Positions 49,598-58,914 are shown, counted from the stretch's first letter. The stretch: 64,000 nucleotides of DNA from Haloarcula laminariae (GCF_025457605.1 NZ_JAMZFY010000001.1:2108001-2172000), one strand, 5' to 3'. Program-made: numbers and translations. The notes: generated from the sequence alone by a model not told the origin.

Positions 49598-49993
49598 TCA
49601 GACCTTCGTCCGCTCCATGACGGAGCCGACGCCGCCCGCCGCCACCATCACGATGCCGGCGACCGCGACGGCGACGAGCCGCGTGAACACGGGGCCGTTA
49701 CCGATGTTGGCGACGGTAATCGACGCCGTCGGGAGGTAGGCGACGGCCAGCCCCGCGGCGACGAGAGCGAGGACGACGCCGACGCCGACGAGCGTCGGCC
49801 ACGGGTGCGTGACGTATCCCGACTCCGTGAGGATGCCGGCGATGGACCCACCGAAGAGGATGAGGCCGAAGACGGCGATCGGAAACAGGCCGATGAAGAC
49901 GCCGATCTCCGAGAGGACAAGCCCCAGCGCGATGAACACCGGCCACGGACTCGCCGTCCGGTACTGGTCGCTCAGTCCGGGTTGCTCTTTCAT
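49598..49993 (-). CDS. Membrane protein of the cox region (DUF7541-like)
   Basis: 131 aa with four hydrophobic segments (PVFIALGLVLSEIGVFIGLF, AVFGLILFGGSIAGIL, TLVGVGVVLALVAAGLAVAYL, VAVAVAGIVMVAAGGVGSVM). I recall DUF7541 in haloarchaeal cox clusters. It is the farthest-upstream gene of the leftward cox group. No catalytic motif is seen. Confidence 0.7.
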   Translation of the reverse strand: MKEQPGLSDQYRTASPWPVFIALGLVLSEIGVFIGLFPIAVFGLILFGGSIAGILTESGYVTHPWPTLVGVGVVLALVAAGLAVAYLPTASITVANIGNGPVFTRLVAVAVAGIVMVAAGGVGSVMERTKV

Positions 49994-50095
49994 ACCAGCC
50001 GTTGGTCGTGGCGCGTCTTAGGCCCATCGGACTCCTGTCCGGAGGACGGGGCACAAACTATTTGTCTGCCATGGGGCTTGGTGGAGGTAATGAGT

Positions 50096-52519
50096 ATGCG
50101 CACGGTAGAGCTAGTATCCGAGTGGGACTCGGTGCCCTTCGACGGCGGGTACGCCGGGCTCCACTCCCTCTCGGACCAGGAATTCTCCGGCGCCGTCATC
50201 GCCGGCCCCACACAGCTGTTCATGCTGAACGGCACCGTCGTGGGGATTCTCGACGGGGACATCGAGGATTTCGACGGCGCCGACGGCACCGCACGGGCCG
50301 CACCGCACGACGCCCTGCCGCTGCTCGTCGTGATGCAGGACCAGGCCGGCGACCCGCGGGCACAGTACTACACAGAGGACACCCCGATTACCGACGTCGA
50401 CCAAACGCTCGAAGACGGCAACTTCACCGGGTACGTCGAGCTGTCGGAGAACGTCCTCTCCGGGGACTACTATCTGGTCTATCACCAGGGTCACTCGATG
50501 AGCGTGGCGTGGGTCGGGAACTCACAGCGGCTCATCACCGACGAGGAGGCCTACGAGCAGGCCGACGGGGAGGTCGGCATCTACAAGGTCATGCCGGCCA
50601 GCATCGAGCCCATCGACATCCCCGAGCCGAGTTCGCCGGCGGACGACGGGGAGTCTACCGCCGCGGCCGGCGGGACGGCGGCCACCCCGGCCGACGACGC
50701 CGGTGACGAAACGGCCGGGAGCGCGACGACCGACGAGACGACGGCTGACGACCCCGGAACGGAACCGGCCGCCGACGAGAGCGCGGTCGACGCGAGCGAG
50801 CAGCCCCCGGCGAACGAGCCGGTCGAGAGCGCGTCCGGGGACGGCCCCGAGCGAGGGGGCGGCGCGGCCGGCCCGCCCGGCTCGAAAGCGGCCGGCGCGA
50901 GCCAGGGGGCGGCTGTCGACAGACAACAGCGCGACGAGCCGACCCCCCGGGCGGCCGACACCGAGGCGGAGCCGTCGGCCGCCGACGCTGAGGAGGAAGC
51001 ATCGCCGGAGGCGGAGACGCCCGAAACCGCAGTGAGCGAAACCGAGACCGCCGAGCGGACGACGGGGGAGGCGGAACGCACGCAACCGTCGGCGGGGAAT
51101 GCGGAGTCCGCGCGGCCGACGGCGAGGGACACGGACTCCGCGCGGCCGACCACCGAGAGCCCCGACACCGCCGAACCGAAGCCGAACGACGCGGGGGCGG
51201 CGGACGCCGCCGCGACACCGGTCGAGGACACCACGACACCGAGCGGAGCGGCCGAACCCCGGACGGACCAGACCGCCGAGCGCGCAGTGACGGACGAACG
51301 GAGCGGGGACGGCCAGCCCTCGCCCGCGGCGACCGACAGCGACGCCGCGGGGGCGCTGGAGACCCGGTCGATTCCCTCGCTGGACCCCGAGCGGTCGAGT
51401 TCCACGCCGGAGCCGGCGACAGCCCCACAGGCGACGGAGACACAGCAGCCGGCCGCCACGGAGCCGGCGACATCCCCGCAAACGTCTACGCCACAGTCCG
51501 ACAGCGCCACGGACCAGGTGTCGGCGGCGTCAGAACCGGACCAGTCCCGGCCGGCGGAGCCGGCGGCCGAGCAGCCACAGCCCGAACCCAGCCCGGAACT
51601 GGCGGCCGAACTGGAGGAGCGAGAGGCCGAAATCGCGGACCTGGAAGCGGAGATTCGGGACCTCTCCGCCGAGAACGAGGAGCTGGCCGCCGAGCGCGAC
51701 CGCCTGACCGACGAACTGGAGGAGGCCCGCGCCGAGATACAGCGCCTGGAGGAGGAGCTTGAGGCGGCCGGCGGGCCCGCGCCGAGCGGGCGGGCGCTGT
51801 CGGCGGCGGAGGCCATCGACGGGACGAACCTCTTCGTCCGCTACCACTCGAAGGGGGAGGCGACCCTGGCGAAAGCGCAGGACGGGAGCGCCGACAGGGC
51901 GTCCGTCGAGGAGAACCTCCGACTGGAGTATCACACCCAGTTCGATGCCGAGGACGCCTCCGTCGACGGCGAGGCGTTCGAGACGTTCCTCCACGACAGC
52001 ATCCACTACCGCTTTGTCGACTGGTTCGTCCGGAGCCTCCTGTACGAGATCAGGGACACGGGCCACGAGAGCGAGATGGGCGTGCTCTACGACGCCCTCC
52101 CGGATATCGACCGGGCCGAACTCAACGGCCAGGTCTCGGTGACCTACACCGAAGACGGGCAGGAACACCGTTCGCAGGAGACCTTCGACGTGGTCGTCCG
52201 CGACCGGATGGGCAATCCGCTCGTGGTCGCCAACATAAACGACTCCCGGCAGCCGGCGACCGACGGACAGATGACCGACATCGTGCGAAACGCCGAGCGG
52301 GTCGGCAACGCCTCGGACTCGCTGGCGGCGGCGTTCCTGGTCACGAGCAGTTTCTTCGAGCCCGAAGCCCTGGAGACGGCGAAACAGGCCACGTCCAGCG
52401 GTCTGCTCAGCCGCGACAAGCGCAAGAGCTTCGTCAACCTCTCGCGGAAGGGCGGCTACCACCTCTGTCTGCTCGAAGCGCGAAACAAGGAGTTCCACCT
52501 CGCGGTGCCGGAACTCTAG
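50096..52519 (+). CDS. Large acidic protein with disordered linker, coiled coil and C-terminal domain (DUF7527-like)
   Basis: 807 aa. The first ~165 residues form a folded domain (VSEWDSVPFDGGYAGLHSLS, GPTQLFMLNGTVVGILDG). About 330 residues of Ala/Thr/Glu/Pro-rich low-complexity sequence follow, with recurring units such as DSARPT and ATEPATSPQT. A coiled coil (LEEREAEIADLEAEIRDLSA..., about residues 500-560) leads to a ~250-aa C-terminal domain (VRYHSKGEATLAKAQDGSAD, RMGNPLVVANINDSRQPATD). I recall a family DUF7527. ATG 50096 is preferred because the strong SD GGAGGT sits 7 bases upstream of it. The role is unknown; scaffold-like. Confidence 0.72.
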   Translation: MRTVELVSEWDSVPFDGGYAGLHSLSDQEFSGAVIAGPTQLFMLNGTVVGILDGDIEDFDGADGTARAAPHDALPLLVVMQDQAGDPRAQYYTEDTPITDVDQTLEDGNFTGYVELSENVLSGDYYLVYHQGHSMSVAWVGNSQRLITDEEAYEQADGEVGIYKVMPASIEPIDIPEPSSPADDGESTAAAGGTAATPADDAGDETAGSATTDETTADDPGTEPAADESAVDASEQPPANEPVESASGDGPERGGGAAGPPGSKAAGASQGAAVDRQQRDEPTPRAADTEAEPSAADAEEEASPEAETPETAVSETETAERTTGEAERTQPSAGNAESARPTARDTDSARPTTESPDTAEPKPNDAGAADAAATPVEDTTTPSGAAEPRTDQTAERAVTDERSGDGQPSPAATDSDAAGALETRSIPSLDPERSSSTPEPATAPQATETQQPAATEPATSPQTSTPQSDSATDQVSAASEPDQSRPAEPAAEQPQPEPSPELAAELEEREAEIADLEAEIRDLSAENEELAAERDRLTDELEEARAEIQRLEEELEAAGGPAPSGRALSAAEAIDGTNLFVRYHSKGEATLAKAQDGSADRASVEENLRLEYHTQFDAEDASVDGEAFETFLHDSIHYRFVDWFVRSLLYEIRDTGHESEMGVLYDALPDIDRAELNGQVSVTYTEDGQEHRSQETFDVVVRDRMGNPLVVANINDSRQPATDGQMTDIVRNAERVGNASDSLAAAFLVTSSFFEPEALETAKQATSSGLLSRDKRKSFVNLSRKGGYHLCLLEARNKEFHLAVPEL

Positions 52520-52530
52520 AAAGAGACCGC

Positions 52531-52836
52531 TTAGCTCTCTATCTCTGCGGCGTCGTCGATTTTCATTCCGTTGAGCTTGTCGATGATCTCGTCGATCTTC
52601 TCGTCCAGGTCGTCGACGAACTCGCCGGTCTGTTCCGTGGTAATAGCGCCCTGGCTGGAGGGCTCGATGAGGTTCTCCTCTTCGAGGACTCGCAGGGAGT
52701 ACCGAACCTTGTGGTGTGGGTAGCCCGTCTCGTTGGACATCTTCACGATCCCGATAGGCTCGTTCTCTATTACCATGCGAAGCACCTGCAGGTGGCGCTC
52801 CAACATGTCGACTTCCTTCTCAAGCCTGTCTATCAT
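52531..52836 (-). CDS. Small winged-helix protein
   Basis: 101 aa. A coiled N-terminal helix (LEKEVDMLERHLQVLRMVIE) precedes a wHTH (GIVKMSNETGYPHHKVRYSL, RVLEEENLIEPSSQGA) and an acidic dimerisation helix (EKIDEIIDKLNGMKIDDAAE). TATA-like TTTTAAAC (52864-52870, minus strand) lies about 30 bp upstream, consistent with a leaderless message. It converges on the 807-aa gene, with 11 bp between the ends. Probable conserved haloarchaeal transcription regulator; target unknown. Confidence 0.78.
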   Translation of the reverse strand: MIDRLEKEVDMLERHLQVLRMVIENEPIGIVKMSNETGYPHHKVRYSLRVLEEENLIEPSSQGAITTEQTGEFVDDLDEKIDEIIDKLNGMKIDDAAEIES

Positions 52837-53043
52837 GGCAATTGTTAACTTGTGTTGGGTGGGTTTAAAAGTTACCCTCGTCCACCCGGCCTTGCCGGTT
52901 TCACGCTACGACGGGATGGGTGTTAAAAGCGTCGTAACACTTCACATGGAATGTGTTGGCGTATCCGACCACGCCCGGCATCGGCGTGGGCCCGTTCCGA
53001 GTCCCGCGGACCGCGGCCAGTCACTGCTGTGAGACCGTAATCT

Positions 53044-53051
53044 GTTTATCA
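53044..53051 (+). promoter_or_regulatory. TATA-like box of purA
   Basis: GTTTATCA is centred about 27 bp before the purA ATG at 53074. Confidence 0.5.
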
Positions 53052-53073
53052 TGGTGGCGGGAACGTCCGAGCG

Positions 53074-54450
53074 ATGACCGTAACCATCGTCGGCTCGCAG
53101 CTCGGCGACGAGGGCAAGGGCGGCATCGTCGACCTGTACGGCGACGACATCGACGTCGTCGCGCGGTATCAGGGCGGCGATAACGCCGGCCACACCGTCG
53201 TCCACGAGGGCGAGACCTACAAGCTCTCCCTCGTCCCGAGCGGGGCCATCCGCGGCAAGGTCGGCGTACTCGGCAACGGCTGCGTCGTCAACCCGCGAAC
53301 ACTGTTCGACGAGCTAGACACGCTACAGGAGCGCGGACTGGACCCGGACGTGCGAATCGCCGAGCGCGCACATATCATCTTCCCCTTCCACCGCGTGCTC
53401 GACGGTATCGAGGAGACAGTCAAGAGCGAATCCGACAGCGAGGTCGGCACCACGGGCCGAGGTATCGGCCCGACCTACGAGGACAAGGTCGGCCGGCGCG
53501 GTATCCGGGCCGGCGACCTCCGCAACCCCGACGTCCTCCGGGAGCGCTTGGAGTACGTCGTCCCGCAGAAGCGCGCCGTCGTCGAGGACGTCTACGGGGT
53601 GGCCGTCGAGGACCTCGACGACCCCGACGCGTTCGACGTGGACGCCCTCTACGAGGAGTACCGCGAGTACGGCGAGCGCTTCGAGGCCGAGGACATGACG
53701 GTAAACGCCAGCGTCTTCCTCACCGAGAAGATGGCCGACGGCCAGAACGTCATGCTGGAGGGCGCACAGGGGACCACCATCGACATCGACCACGGGAACT
53801 ACCCCTACGTCACGTCTTCGAACCCGACCGCGGGCGGCGCGACCACGGGGACCGGTCTCAGCCCCGGCGTCGTCGGCGGCGGCGAAGTCGTCGGCATCGT
53901 CAAGGCCTATCTGACCCGCGTCGGCAGCGGCCCCCTACCCACGGAGCTCGGCGGCGTCGTCGGCGACACGCCCGGCTACGAGGAGCAGGGCGGGGGCGAG
54001 AACGAGGAGCTCGCCACGCAGATACGCGAGGAGGGCGGCGAGTACGGGACCGTCACCGGTCGCCCCCGGCGGGTCGCCTGGCTCGACATGCCCATGCTGC
54101 GCCACGCCGCGCGCGTGTCGGGCTTTACCGGCCTCGCCATCAACCACATCGACGTGCTGGCCGGCCTCGACGAAGTCAAGGTCGGGCACGCCTACACTCT
54201 CGACGGCGAGGAACGCCACACGCTGCCCGCCACCACCGAGGAGTGGAGCCGGTGTGAGGCGAGCTACCGGAGCTTCGACGGCTGGCCGGAGTTCGACCCG
54301 GCGACGGTCGCGAGCGAGGGGTACGAGGCGCTCCCCGAGAACGCGCGGACCTACGTCGAGTACATCGAGGACGAACTGGACACGCCGGCCTACGCGCTCG
54401 GCGTCGGGCCCGGCCGCAGCGAGACGATAGTCCGCGAGCGCCCCGTCTGA
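53074..54450 (+). CDS. purA: Adenylosuccinate synthetase (PurA)
   Basis: 458 aa. GSQLGDEGKGGIVDLYGDD is the GTP-binding/catalytic P loop and GDNAGHTVVHEG the Asp/His pair that acts on IMP. GTTGRGIGPTYEDKVGR and GAQGTTIDIDHGNYPYVTSS bind IMP, and TGRPRRVAWLDMPML binds aspartate and IMP. The enzyme makes adenylosuccinate from IMP, GTP and aspartate. There is a short haloarchaeal acidic insert with EEQGGGENEELATQIREEG. It stands alone with its own TATA box. Confidence 0.97.
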   Translation: MTVTIVGSQLGDEGKGGIVDLYGDDIDVVARYQGGDNAGHTVVHEGETYKLSLVPSGAIRGKVGVLGNGCVVNPRTLFDELDTLQERGLDPDVRIAERAHIIFPFHRVLDGIEETVKSESDSEVGTTGRGIGPTYEDKVGRRGIRAGDLRNPDVLRERLEYVVPQKRAVVEDVYGVAVEDLDDPDAFDVDALYEEYREYGERFEAEDMTVNASVFLTEKMADGQNVMLEGAQGTTIDIDHGNYPYVTSSNPTAGGATTGTGLSPGVVGGGEVVGIVKAYLTRVGSGPLPTELGGVVGDTPGYEEQGGGENEELATQIREEGGEYGTVTGRPRRVAWLDMPMLRHAARVSGFTGLAINHIDVLAGLDEVKVGHAYTLDGEERHTLPATTEEWSRCEASYRSFDGWPEFDPATVASEGYEALPENARTYVEYIEDELDTPAYALGVGPGRSETIVRERPV

Positions 54451-54509
54451 AAGCGTTCGGGGTGTCGGCAGACAGTATCCTTTTATTCCCACCGACCCGA
54501 CCAGCGGGT

Positions 54510-54704
54510 ATGAAAGAGGACTTGATGGACATCATCTGCTGTCCGCTGGACAAACACGACCTCGACCTCGACGTCTCCGAGCGCGACGGCGAGGAGATTC
54601 TCGACGGGACGCTCACCTGTACGGAGTGTGGCGAGCGGTTCCCCATCGAGGACGGCATCCCGAACCTCCTCCCGCCGGACATGCGGGAAGAGGCCCCGGC
54701 GTAA
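54510..54704 (+). CDS. Trm112-like zinc-binding protein
   Basis: 64 aa. MDIICCPLDKHDLDLDVSE at the start and LTCTECGERFPIEDGIPNLL at the end supply paired Cys residues for a zinc ribbon, the Trm112/UPF0434 pattern. Trm112 activates several methyltransferases that modify tRNA, rRNA or release factor. The gene follows purA by 59 bp and may share its transcript. The final GIPNLLPPDMREE is family-typical. Confidence 0.88.
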   Translation: MKEDLMDIICCPLDKHDLDLDVSERDGEEILDGTLTCTECGERFPIEDGIPNLLPPDMREEAPA

Positions 54705-54722
54705 TCACCGGCGTTTTCCGTA

Positions 54723-55802
54723 TTACTCGTCGGTCTCGACGCCGGCGAGATTGCCGTCGTCGTCGAACAGCTTCGCCCGCAGGAAGCGAGTCCGGTAGCG
54801 GTTCGCCCCGTCGTAGACGTCGGCCTCGCGGATGTCGTCGGCCCGGCCGTCGGCGACGGCGTCGATTATCTCCTCGACCTGCTCTTTCTCGCTCGGCGTC
54901 AGCTCGAACTCGTAGGTCTGTGACTGCTCGCCCTCCAGCTTGGTCCACTGGCGGGCCCCGGCGATGACCAGCGAACAGGGCTCACGGCAGGGGAAGGCGC
55001 CGTCGCCGCCGTCGACGTCGAGCTCGGTCTCCTCGTCGTAGTCCCACTCCCGCCGTTTCAGACACTGGGAGTCGTCACAGCAGGCCTCGGCCACCCAGTT
55101 GACGTGTTCGTACCCCTCGCCGCGGTCCCACGTGCGGACGACGCCGTAGATACCGGTCTGGCGCTCGACGGTCTCGTGCCAGTGGTCGATGTCGAGTTCC
55201 CCCTCGCGCTCGCGGTGCCAGTTCTGGACCGTCGCCGGGTAGAACGCGTGGACGGCCTCGACGACGTCGGCGGCGCCGAGGTCGGGGAACTGCCAGCCGG
55301 TCCGGAGGGAGGGGGCGGTCTTCAGCGGCCGGTACGCCCCGTCGTCGTCGTGCTTGGCGAGTTCGCGGGCGTCCAGGGGCGCCTCGTGGGCGTCCAGTTC
55401 GTCCGCCGGCGTCCCGGCGTCGTCGACGTGTCGCAGGTCGTAGCTGCGCCCGGCCGGGCCGTCGAGCGAGACGGTGACCCGGAGCTGGCCCCACTCGGTG
55501 GTCAGTCCGTCCGCGAGCGCCTCGTACCGCTCCGGAACGGGCTGGTCCCCGCCCCCTTCGAGCCAGCGAAGGAACGCCCAGCGAGCGTCCGTCTGGGGCG
55601 CGACGGCGTGCCAGAAGTACCAGTTCCCCACGTGCGGGTCCTCGGCCGCGGTATCGCGGAGCGCGGCCTCGTCGAGCCCGTCCGCCGTCGCCGCGGGCGT
55701 CTCGAACGTGTAGCCGCCGGCGCTCTCCTCGACGCGGAGGCCGTCGAAGTCGATACCGTCCGGCGCGGTAGCCACCAGCGCGTCCACCGGGTCCTCGTTC
55801 AT
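54723..55802 (-). CDS. DR2241-family protein, likely iron-sulfur partner of CbiX
   Basis: 359 aa. A N-terminal acidic domain (residues 1-230) and a Cys-rich core VAEACCDDSQCLKRREWDYD...FPCREPCSLVIAG, which provides about five Cys fitting a [4Fe-4S] cluster. I recall the DR2241 family as appearing next to CbiX-type chelatases, and cbiX lies about 130 bp upstream on the same strand. This supports a role in sirohydrochlorin/cobalamin or siroheme metabolism. The start is unambiguous. Confidence 0.8.
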   Translation of the reverse strand: MNEDPVDALVATAPDGIDFDGLRVEESAGGYTFETPAATADGLDEAALRDTAAEDPHVGNWYFWHAVAPQTDARWAFLRWLEGGGDQPVPERYEALADGLTTEWGQLRVTVSLDGPAGRSYDLRHVDDAGTPADELDAHEAPLDARELAKHDDDGAYRPLKTAPSLRTGWQFPDLGAADVVEAVHAFYPATVQNWHREREGELDIDHWHETVERQTGIYGVVRTWDRGEGYEHVNWVAEACCDDSQCLKRREWDYDEETELDVDGGDGAFPCREPCSLVIAGARQWTKLEGEQSQTYEFELTPSEKEQVEEIIDAVADGRADDIREADVYDGANRYRTRFLRAKLFDDDGNLAGVETDE

Positions 55803-55930
55803 ACTGGACCACGGGACTCGGGCGAAAAAAGCGGGTCGGTTCCCACGGCCGTTGCCGAGGGACCGTCGAGCGGTTCCGGGTACCGCCGACCCGAGCCGGC
55901 GGCGACCGGTGAATCCAATACTACTCCGTT

Positions 55931-56809
55931 TCAGTCGCCGGCGGCCGACCCCGCGCCGCTCTCCCCGCGGACCTGTTCGATGGCCGCGCTCACGTCGGCG
56001 CCGGCGTCGGCCGCCCGCTCCAGCACCACGTCGGCCATCAGCGGTTCGGTCCCGACGGCGCCGGCGTACCAGATGCGGTGGCCGTCGACGGTCTCCGGGA
56101 CCGCCCAGCCGTCGCGGTAGTCCTCACACAGCCCCATGTCCTCGGGGATGTCCTCCTGGGTGTGGTAGCCGTCGGCGATAAAGAGGGGAACGACGACGAC
56201 GTCCTCGCTCTCGAAGAAGTCCGTCACGTCGTCGACTTCGGGGTCCTCGTCCATGAACAGCGCCTCTACCTCGTCGAAGCGGTCCATCTCGGCGATGCGG
56301 TCGGCGTGGTACTCGATGGCCTTCGCGGAGTTCTCGTTGCGCTCGGTGCCGTGGCCGACCACGGCCAGCCCGAAGCCGTCGCCGACGTCGGGGTCGTCGG
56401 TCACCGACTTCGCGCGCTGGACGATGACGTCGCTCATCGAGTCGTGGGTACCGACGGGACCGCAGTAGTGGACGGTCTGGTCGGTGTCCGCGGCGGTCAG
56501 CGTGGCGGAGTTGGCGCTCGTGCCGTCGGAGTCCCACAGCTCAGGGTCCCACTCCTCCAGGCGGAACTCCCGCGGGATAACCTGCTCGGTGAAGTAGCCC
56601 TCGGAGATGAACAGCGGTACCAGATACACTTCCCCGGCGTCCACGGTGCGGAGGGCCTCCCGGAAGTGCGGTTCCTCCTTCCAGAACGACTCCCTGACCT
56701 CGCTGAACGCGCCGGTCGCGCGAATGGTGTCCGCGTGCGAGAACGTGGGGGTGCTCGACTCGGCGTTCAGGTGTGAACCGTGGGCGGCGATGACGAGCGC
56801 TTGATCCAT
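55931..56809 (-). CDS. cbiX: Sirohydrochlorin chelatase (CbiX), two-domain
   Basis: About 292 aa. Two chelatase half-domains are present: LVIAAHGSHLNAESSTPTF near the start with FISEGYFTEQVIPREF, and LAVVGHGTERNENSAKAIEY with VPLFIADGYHTQEDIPE in the second half. The HG-centred His of each half is the metal ligand. The enzyme puts cobalt (or iron) into sirohydrochlorin for cobalamin or siroheme synthesis. An ATG at 56809 or 56818 is possible; the shorter fits the fold start MDQALVIAAHGSH. The tail is Ala/Gly-rich. Confidence 0.92.
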   Translation of the reverse strand: MDQALVIAAHGSHLNAESSTPTFSHADTIRATGAFSEVRESFWKEEPHFREALRTVDAGEVYLVPLFISEGYFTEQVIPREFRLEEWDPELWDSDGTSANSATLTAADTDQTVHYCGPVGTHDSMSDVIVQRAKSVTDDPDVGDGFGLAVVGHGTERNENSAKAIEYHADRIAEMDRFDEVEALFMDEDPEVDDVTDFFESEDVVVVPLFIADGYHTQEDIPEDMGLCEDYRDGWAVPETVDGHRIWYAGAVGTEPLMADVVLERAADAGADVSAAIEQVRGESGAGSAAGD

Positions 56810-56882
56810 ACGGGCCATTGGGCGGAATCGGCCTTAGGGGCTTCGCCCTGCGACGAGCGAGTCAGTCGGGGACGCGGCCGGC

Positions 56883-58223
56883 CTACTCGTCCGCAACCTC
56901 GGTCACGTGACGCGGGGCGAGTGAGTCCGACTCGACCAGCCGGACGCCGAGTTCCTCCGCGAGTCGCTCGTCGGCCGCCCGCACCGTCCCCGTCGTCGCC
57001 AGCATCGCCGTGTCGGTGCCGGCGGCGCCGGTGACGACGCTACAGCGTTCGATGCTGTCCCTGACGGTCCCGGCCTCGGGGCTGTGAACGACGACGCCCA
57101 TCAGCTCGTCACCGCGGTCCGCGAGCAGGTCGAACGGTCCCGACGCCGCCGAGCTGACCGCCCAGCCGGCCGTTCCGAGGACCTCGCTGACCATCTCCCT
57201 CACCGCCTCGACCGTCGGCGGGTCGGCGGTGTCGCGCATCGTCGACACGTTACGGAGGCGGACCCCGAGGTCCGCGGCCAGTCGCGCGTCGGCCTCGCTA
57301 ATGGTCCCCGTCGTCGCCAGCATCGCCGTGTCGGTGCCACCGGCCCCAGTAATCGCGTCACACTCCCGTATCGCCTGTTGGTCGAGGCGGCCGTCGTCGG
57401 GGCAGTGGACGACGACCCCGACGAGTTCGTCCTCGCGCTCGGCCAGCAGGTCGAACGGGCTCTCGGGTTGTGCGCCCCGGGCCCGCCAGTCCGTCTTTGC
57501 CAGGGCCTGCAGTATCTCGTCTATCGCCGTCTCCTTGTCCGGCTTCTCCGGCCCCGGGGTCGGCTCCGTCCCGGAGCGGCGGCTATCGGTCGCCGTCGGC
57601 TCCGGCTCGGCGGTGTCGGTTCGCTCGTCCCCGTCGCGCTGTGGGTCGTCGAGCGACGGTATCAGCTCGGCCACCCGGTCGCGTTCGAGCGACTTCGCGG
57701 AGTCGACCGTCGTCTCGAACAGCCCCCGTAGCGACCGTGTCGCGGTGCCCACGCGGCCGGCAGTCGCACACGCTTCGCGTCTGCGCCGGAGGTAGTCAGC
57801 GACCGCCCCGAGACCGTCGGCCTCGGTGTGGAGACGCCACGTCGGCCCGTCGGCACAGTCGAGTGTCAGACGCCCCTCCCGGCGGTCCGCGGTCGTGGCC
57901 ACGTCGGTTATCTCCGCGATGTCGAGCGTGAGCTTCCGGTCGCCGCCCAGTTTGCCGACCAGCGCGATCACCCGCCGGTCCGTGACGACCACGACGGTCT
58001 CGTACCGGCTGTCCGGCACCACGCGCGTGGTCGTCTCGCGCTCTATCTCGATGCCCCGCTCCCGGTTCGTCACGACGTACTCTACGGTCTCGTCCTCCGC
58101 GACAGCGTCTATCGCCGGCCGGTCCGCGAGGTACTCGCCGGACCGGAGTCCCTCCTTTGCGGTCCGGGTGAGCGCCGGCGGCAGTTCGCTGTCCCCCCTG
58201 GTGACGTTGCTAATCTGGCCCAC
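56883..58223 (-). CDS. PH-like protein with two degenerate nuclease-like (Mrr-type) domains
   Basis: 446 aa from the GTG at 58223, which follows the SD-like GGAGGG by 6 bases; a longer frame to 58460 would cross the divergent gene's promoter. Residues ~40-165 look like a bacterial PH domain (VVPDSRYETVVVVTDRRVIA, LVGKLGGDRKLTLDIAEITD). A low-complexity linker follows. Then comes a tandem repeat of ~90 residues: SPFDLLAEREDELVGVVVHC...GGTDTAMLATTGTISEADAR and GPFDLLADRGDELMGVVVHS...GTDTAMLATTGTVRAADERL. They resemble the Mrr-type restriction fold, but the D..ExK lysine is replaced. So probably non-catalytic. Confidence 0.6.
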   Translation of the reverse strand: MGQISNVTRGDSELPPALTRTAKEGLRSGEYLADRPAIDAVAEDETVEYVVTNRERGIEIERETTTRVVPDSRYETVVVVTDRRVIALVGKLGGDRKLTLDIAEITDVATTADRREGRLTLDCADGPTWRLHTEADGLGAVADYLRRRREACATAGRVGTATRSLRGLFETTVDSAKSLERDRVAELIPSLDDPQRDGDERTDTAEPEPTATDSRRSGTEPTPGPEKPDKETAIDEILQALAKTDWRARGAQPESPFDLLAEREDELVGVVVHCPDDGRLDQQAIRECDAITGAGGTDTAMLATTGTISEADARLAADLGVRLRNVSTMRDTADPPTVEAVREMVSEVLGTAGWAVSSAASGPFDLLADRGDELMGVVVHSPEAGTVRDSIERCSVVTGAAGTDTAMLATTGTVRAADERLAEELGVRLVESDSLAPRHVTEVADE

Positions 58224-58440
58224 TGATTGCCCTCCCACGCGATATCCCCCCGTTCGGATAACGTGTCGTTCGTTCTTTTTGACGGTATCCGACAAAAAGC
58301 TTCGCTGCGGTTGCTGTCGGCTCTGTGTGGGCGACTGACGGTCGAGCGTGACCGCGCTCCCGGACAGTGTGGCACGTCGACCCGAGAGAGTGCGACCGGT
58401 TCCGGCGACACTTTTGTGCGTTCCCCGCCGGGGATACCGT

Positions 58441-58914
58441 ATGTCACTCGCCGCCGCCACGCGCGACGCTGTCCGCGAGCGCCCGTTCCTCTACGACGCC
58501 CTACGGGCCGGCGTGGTCAACTACACCGCCGCCGCCAGAACGCTCGACGTCGAGGGGGACACCGACGCCGTCGCCACCGCGCTGCGCCGCTTCGCCGACG
58601 AACTGACCGACGAGCCCGTCCACGAGAGCGAGGCCCGCGTCTCGATGCGGAGCGGCCTCGGCCGCGTCGAAGACGGCGACGGGGCCCTCGTCGTCGGCGA
58701 CATCCGTCTGCGCGAGGGCGCGGGCTCGCTGACCGGCATCGTCGCCAGCGGCGACGTGTCGCCGCCGGCACTGGCCGACGTACTCGGCTGCCTGCGAGCC
58801 GGGGACATCGCCGTCAGGGCCGCCGGAGTGGGCGAGGGGAGCCTCGTCGTCGTGGTCGAGCGGCGCGACGGACCGGACGCCCTGCGGGTCGTCGAGAGCG
58901 CCGTGGGGCGGTAG
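58441..58914 (+). CDS. Unknown two-part acidic protein (DUF7523-like)
   Basis: 157 aa. The first half has helix RDAVRERPFLYDALRAGVVN YTAAA-like (HTH look), and the second half DGALVVGDIRLREGAGSLTG reads as beta strands with LADVLGCLRAGDIAVRAAGV. I recall it as DUF7523 in haloarchaea but cannot state a function. It is divergent from the PH-like gene and precedes cysS by 61 bp, possibly in one transcript. Confidence 0.7.
   Translation: MSLAAATRDAVRERPFLYDALRAGVVNYTAAARTLDVEGDTDAVATALRRFADELTDEPVHESEARVSMRSGLGRVEDGDGALVVGDIRLREGAGSLTGIVASGDVSPPALADVLGCLRAGDIAVRAAGVGEGSLVVVVERRDGPDALRVVESAVGR

Noticed and set aside
56883-58223. Restriction-modification gene
   Set aside because: The nuclease-like domains lack the catalytic lysine and no methyltransferase is adjacent.
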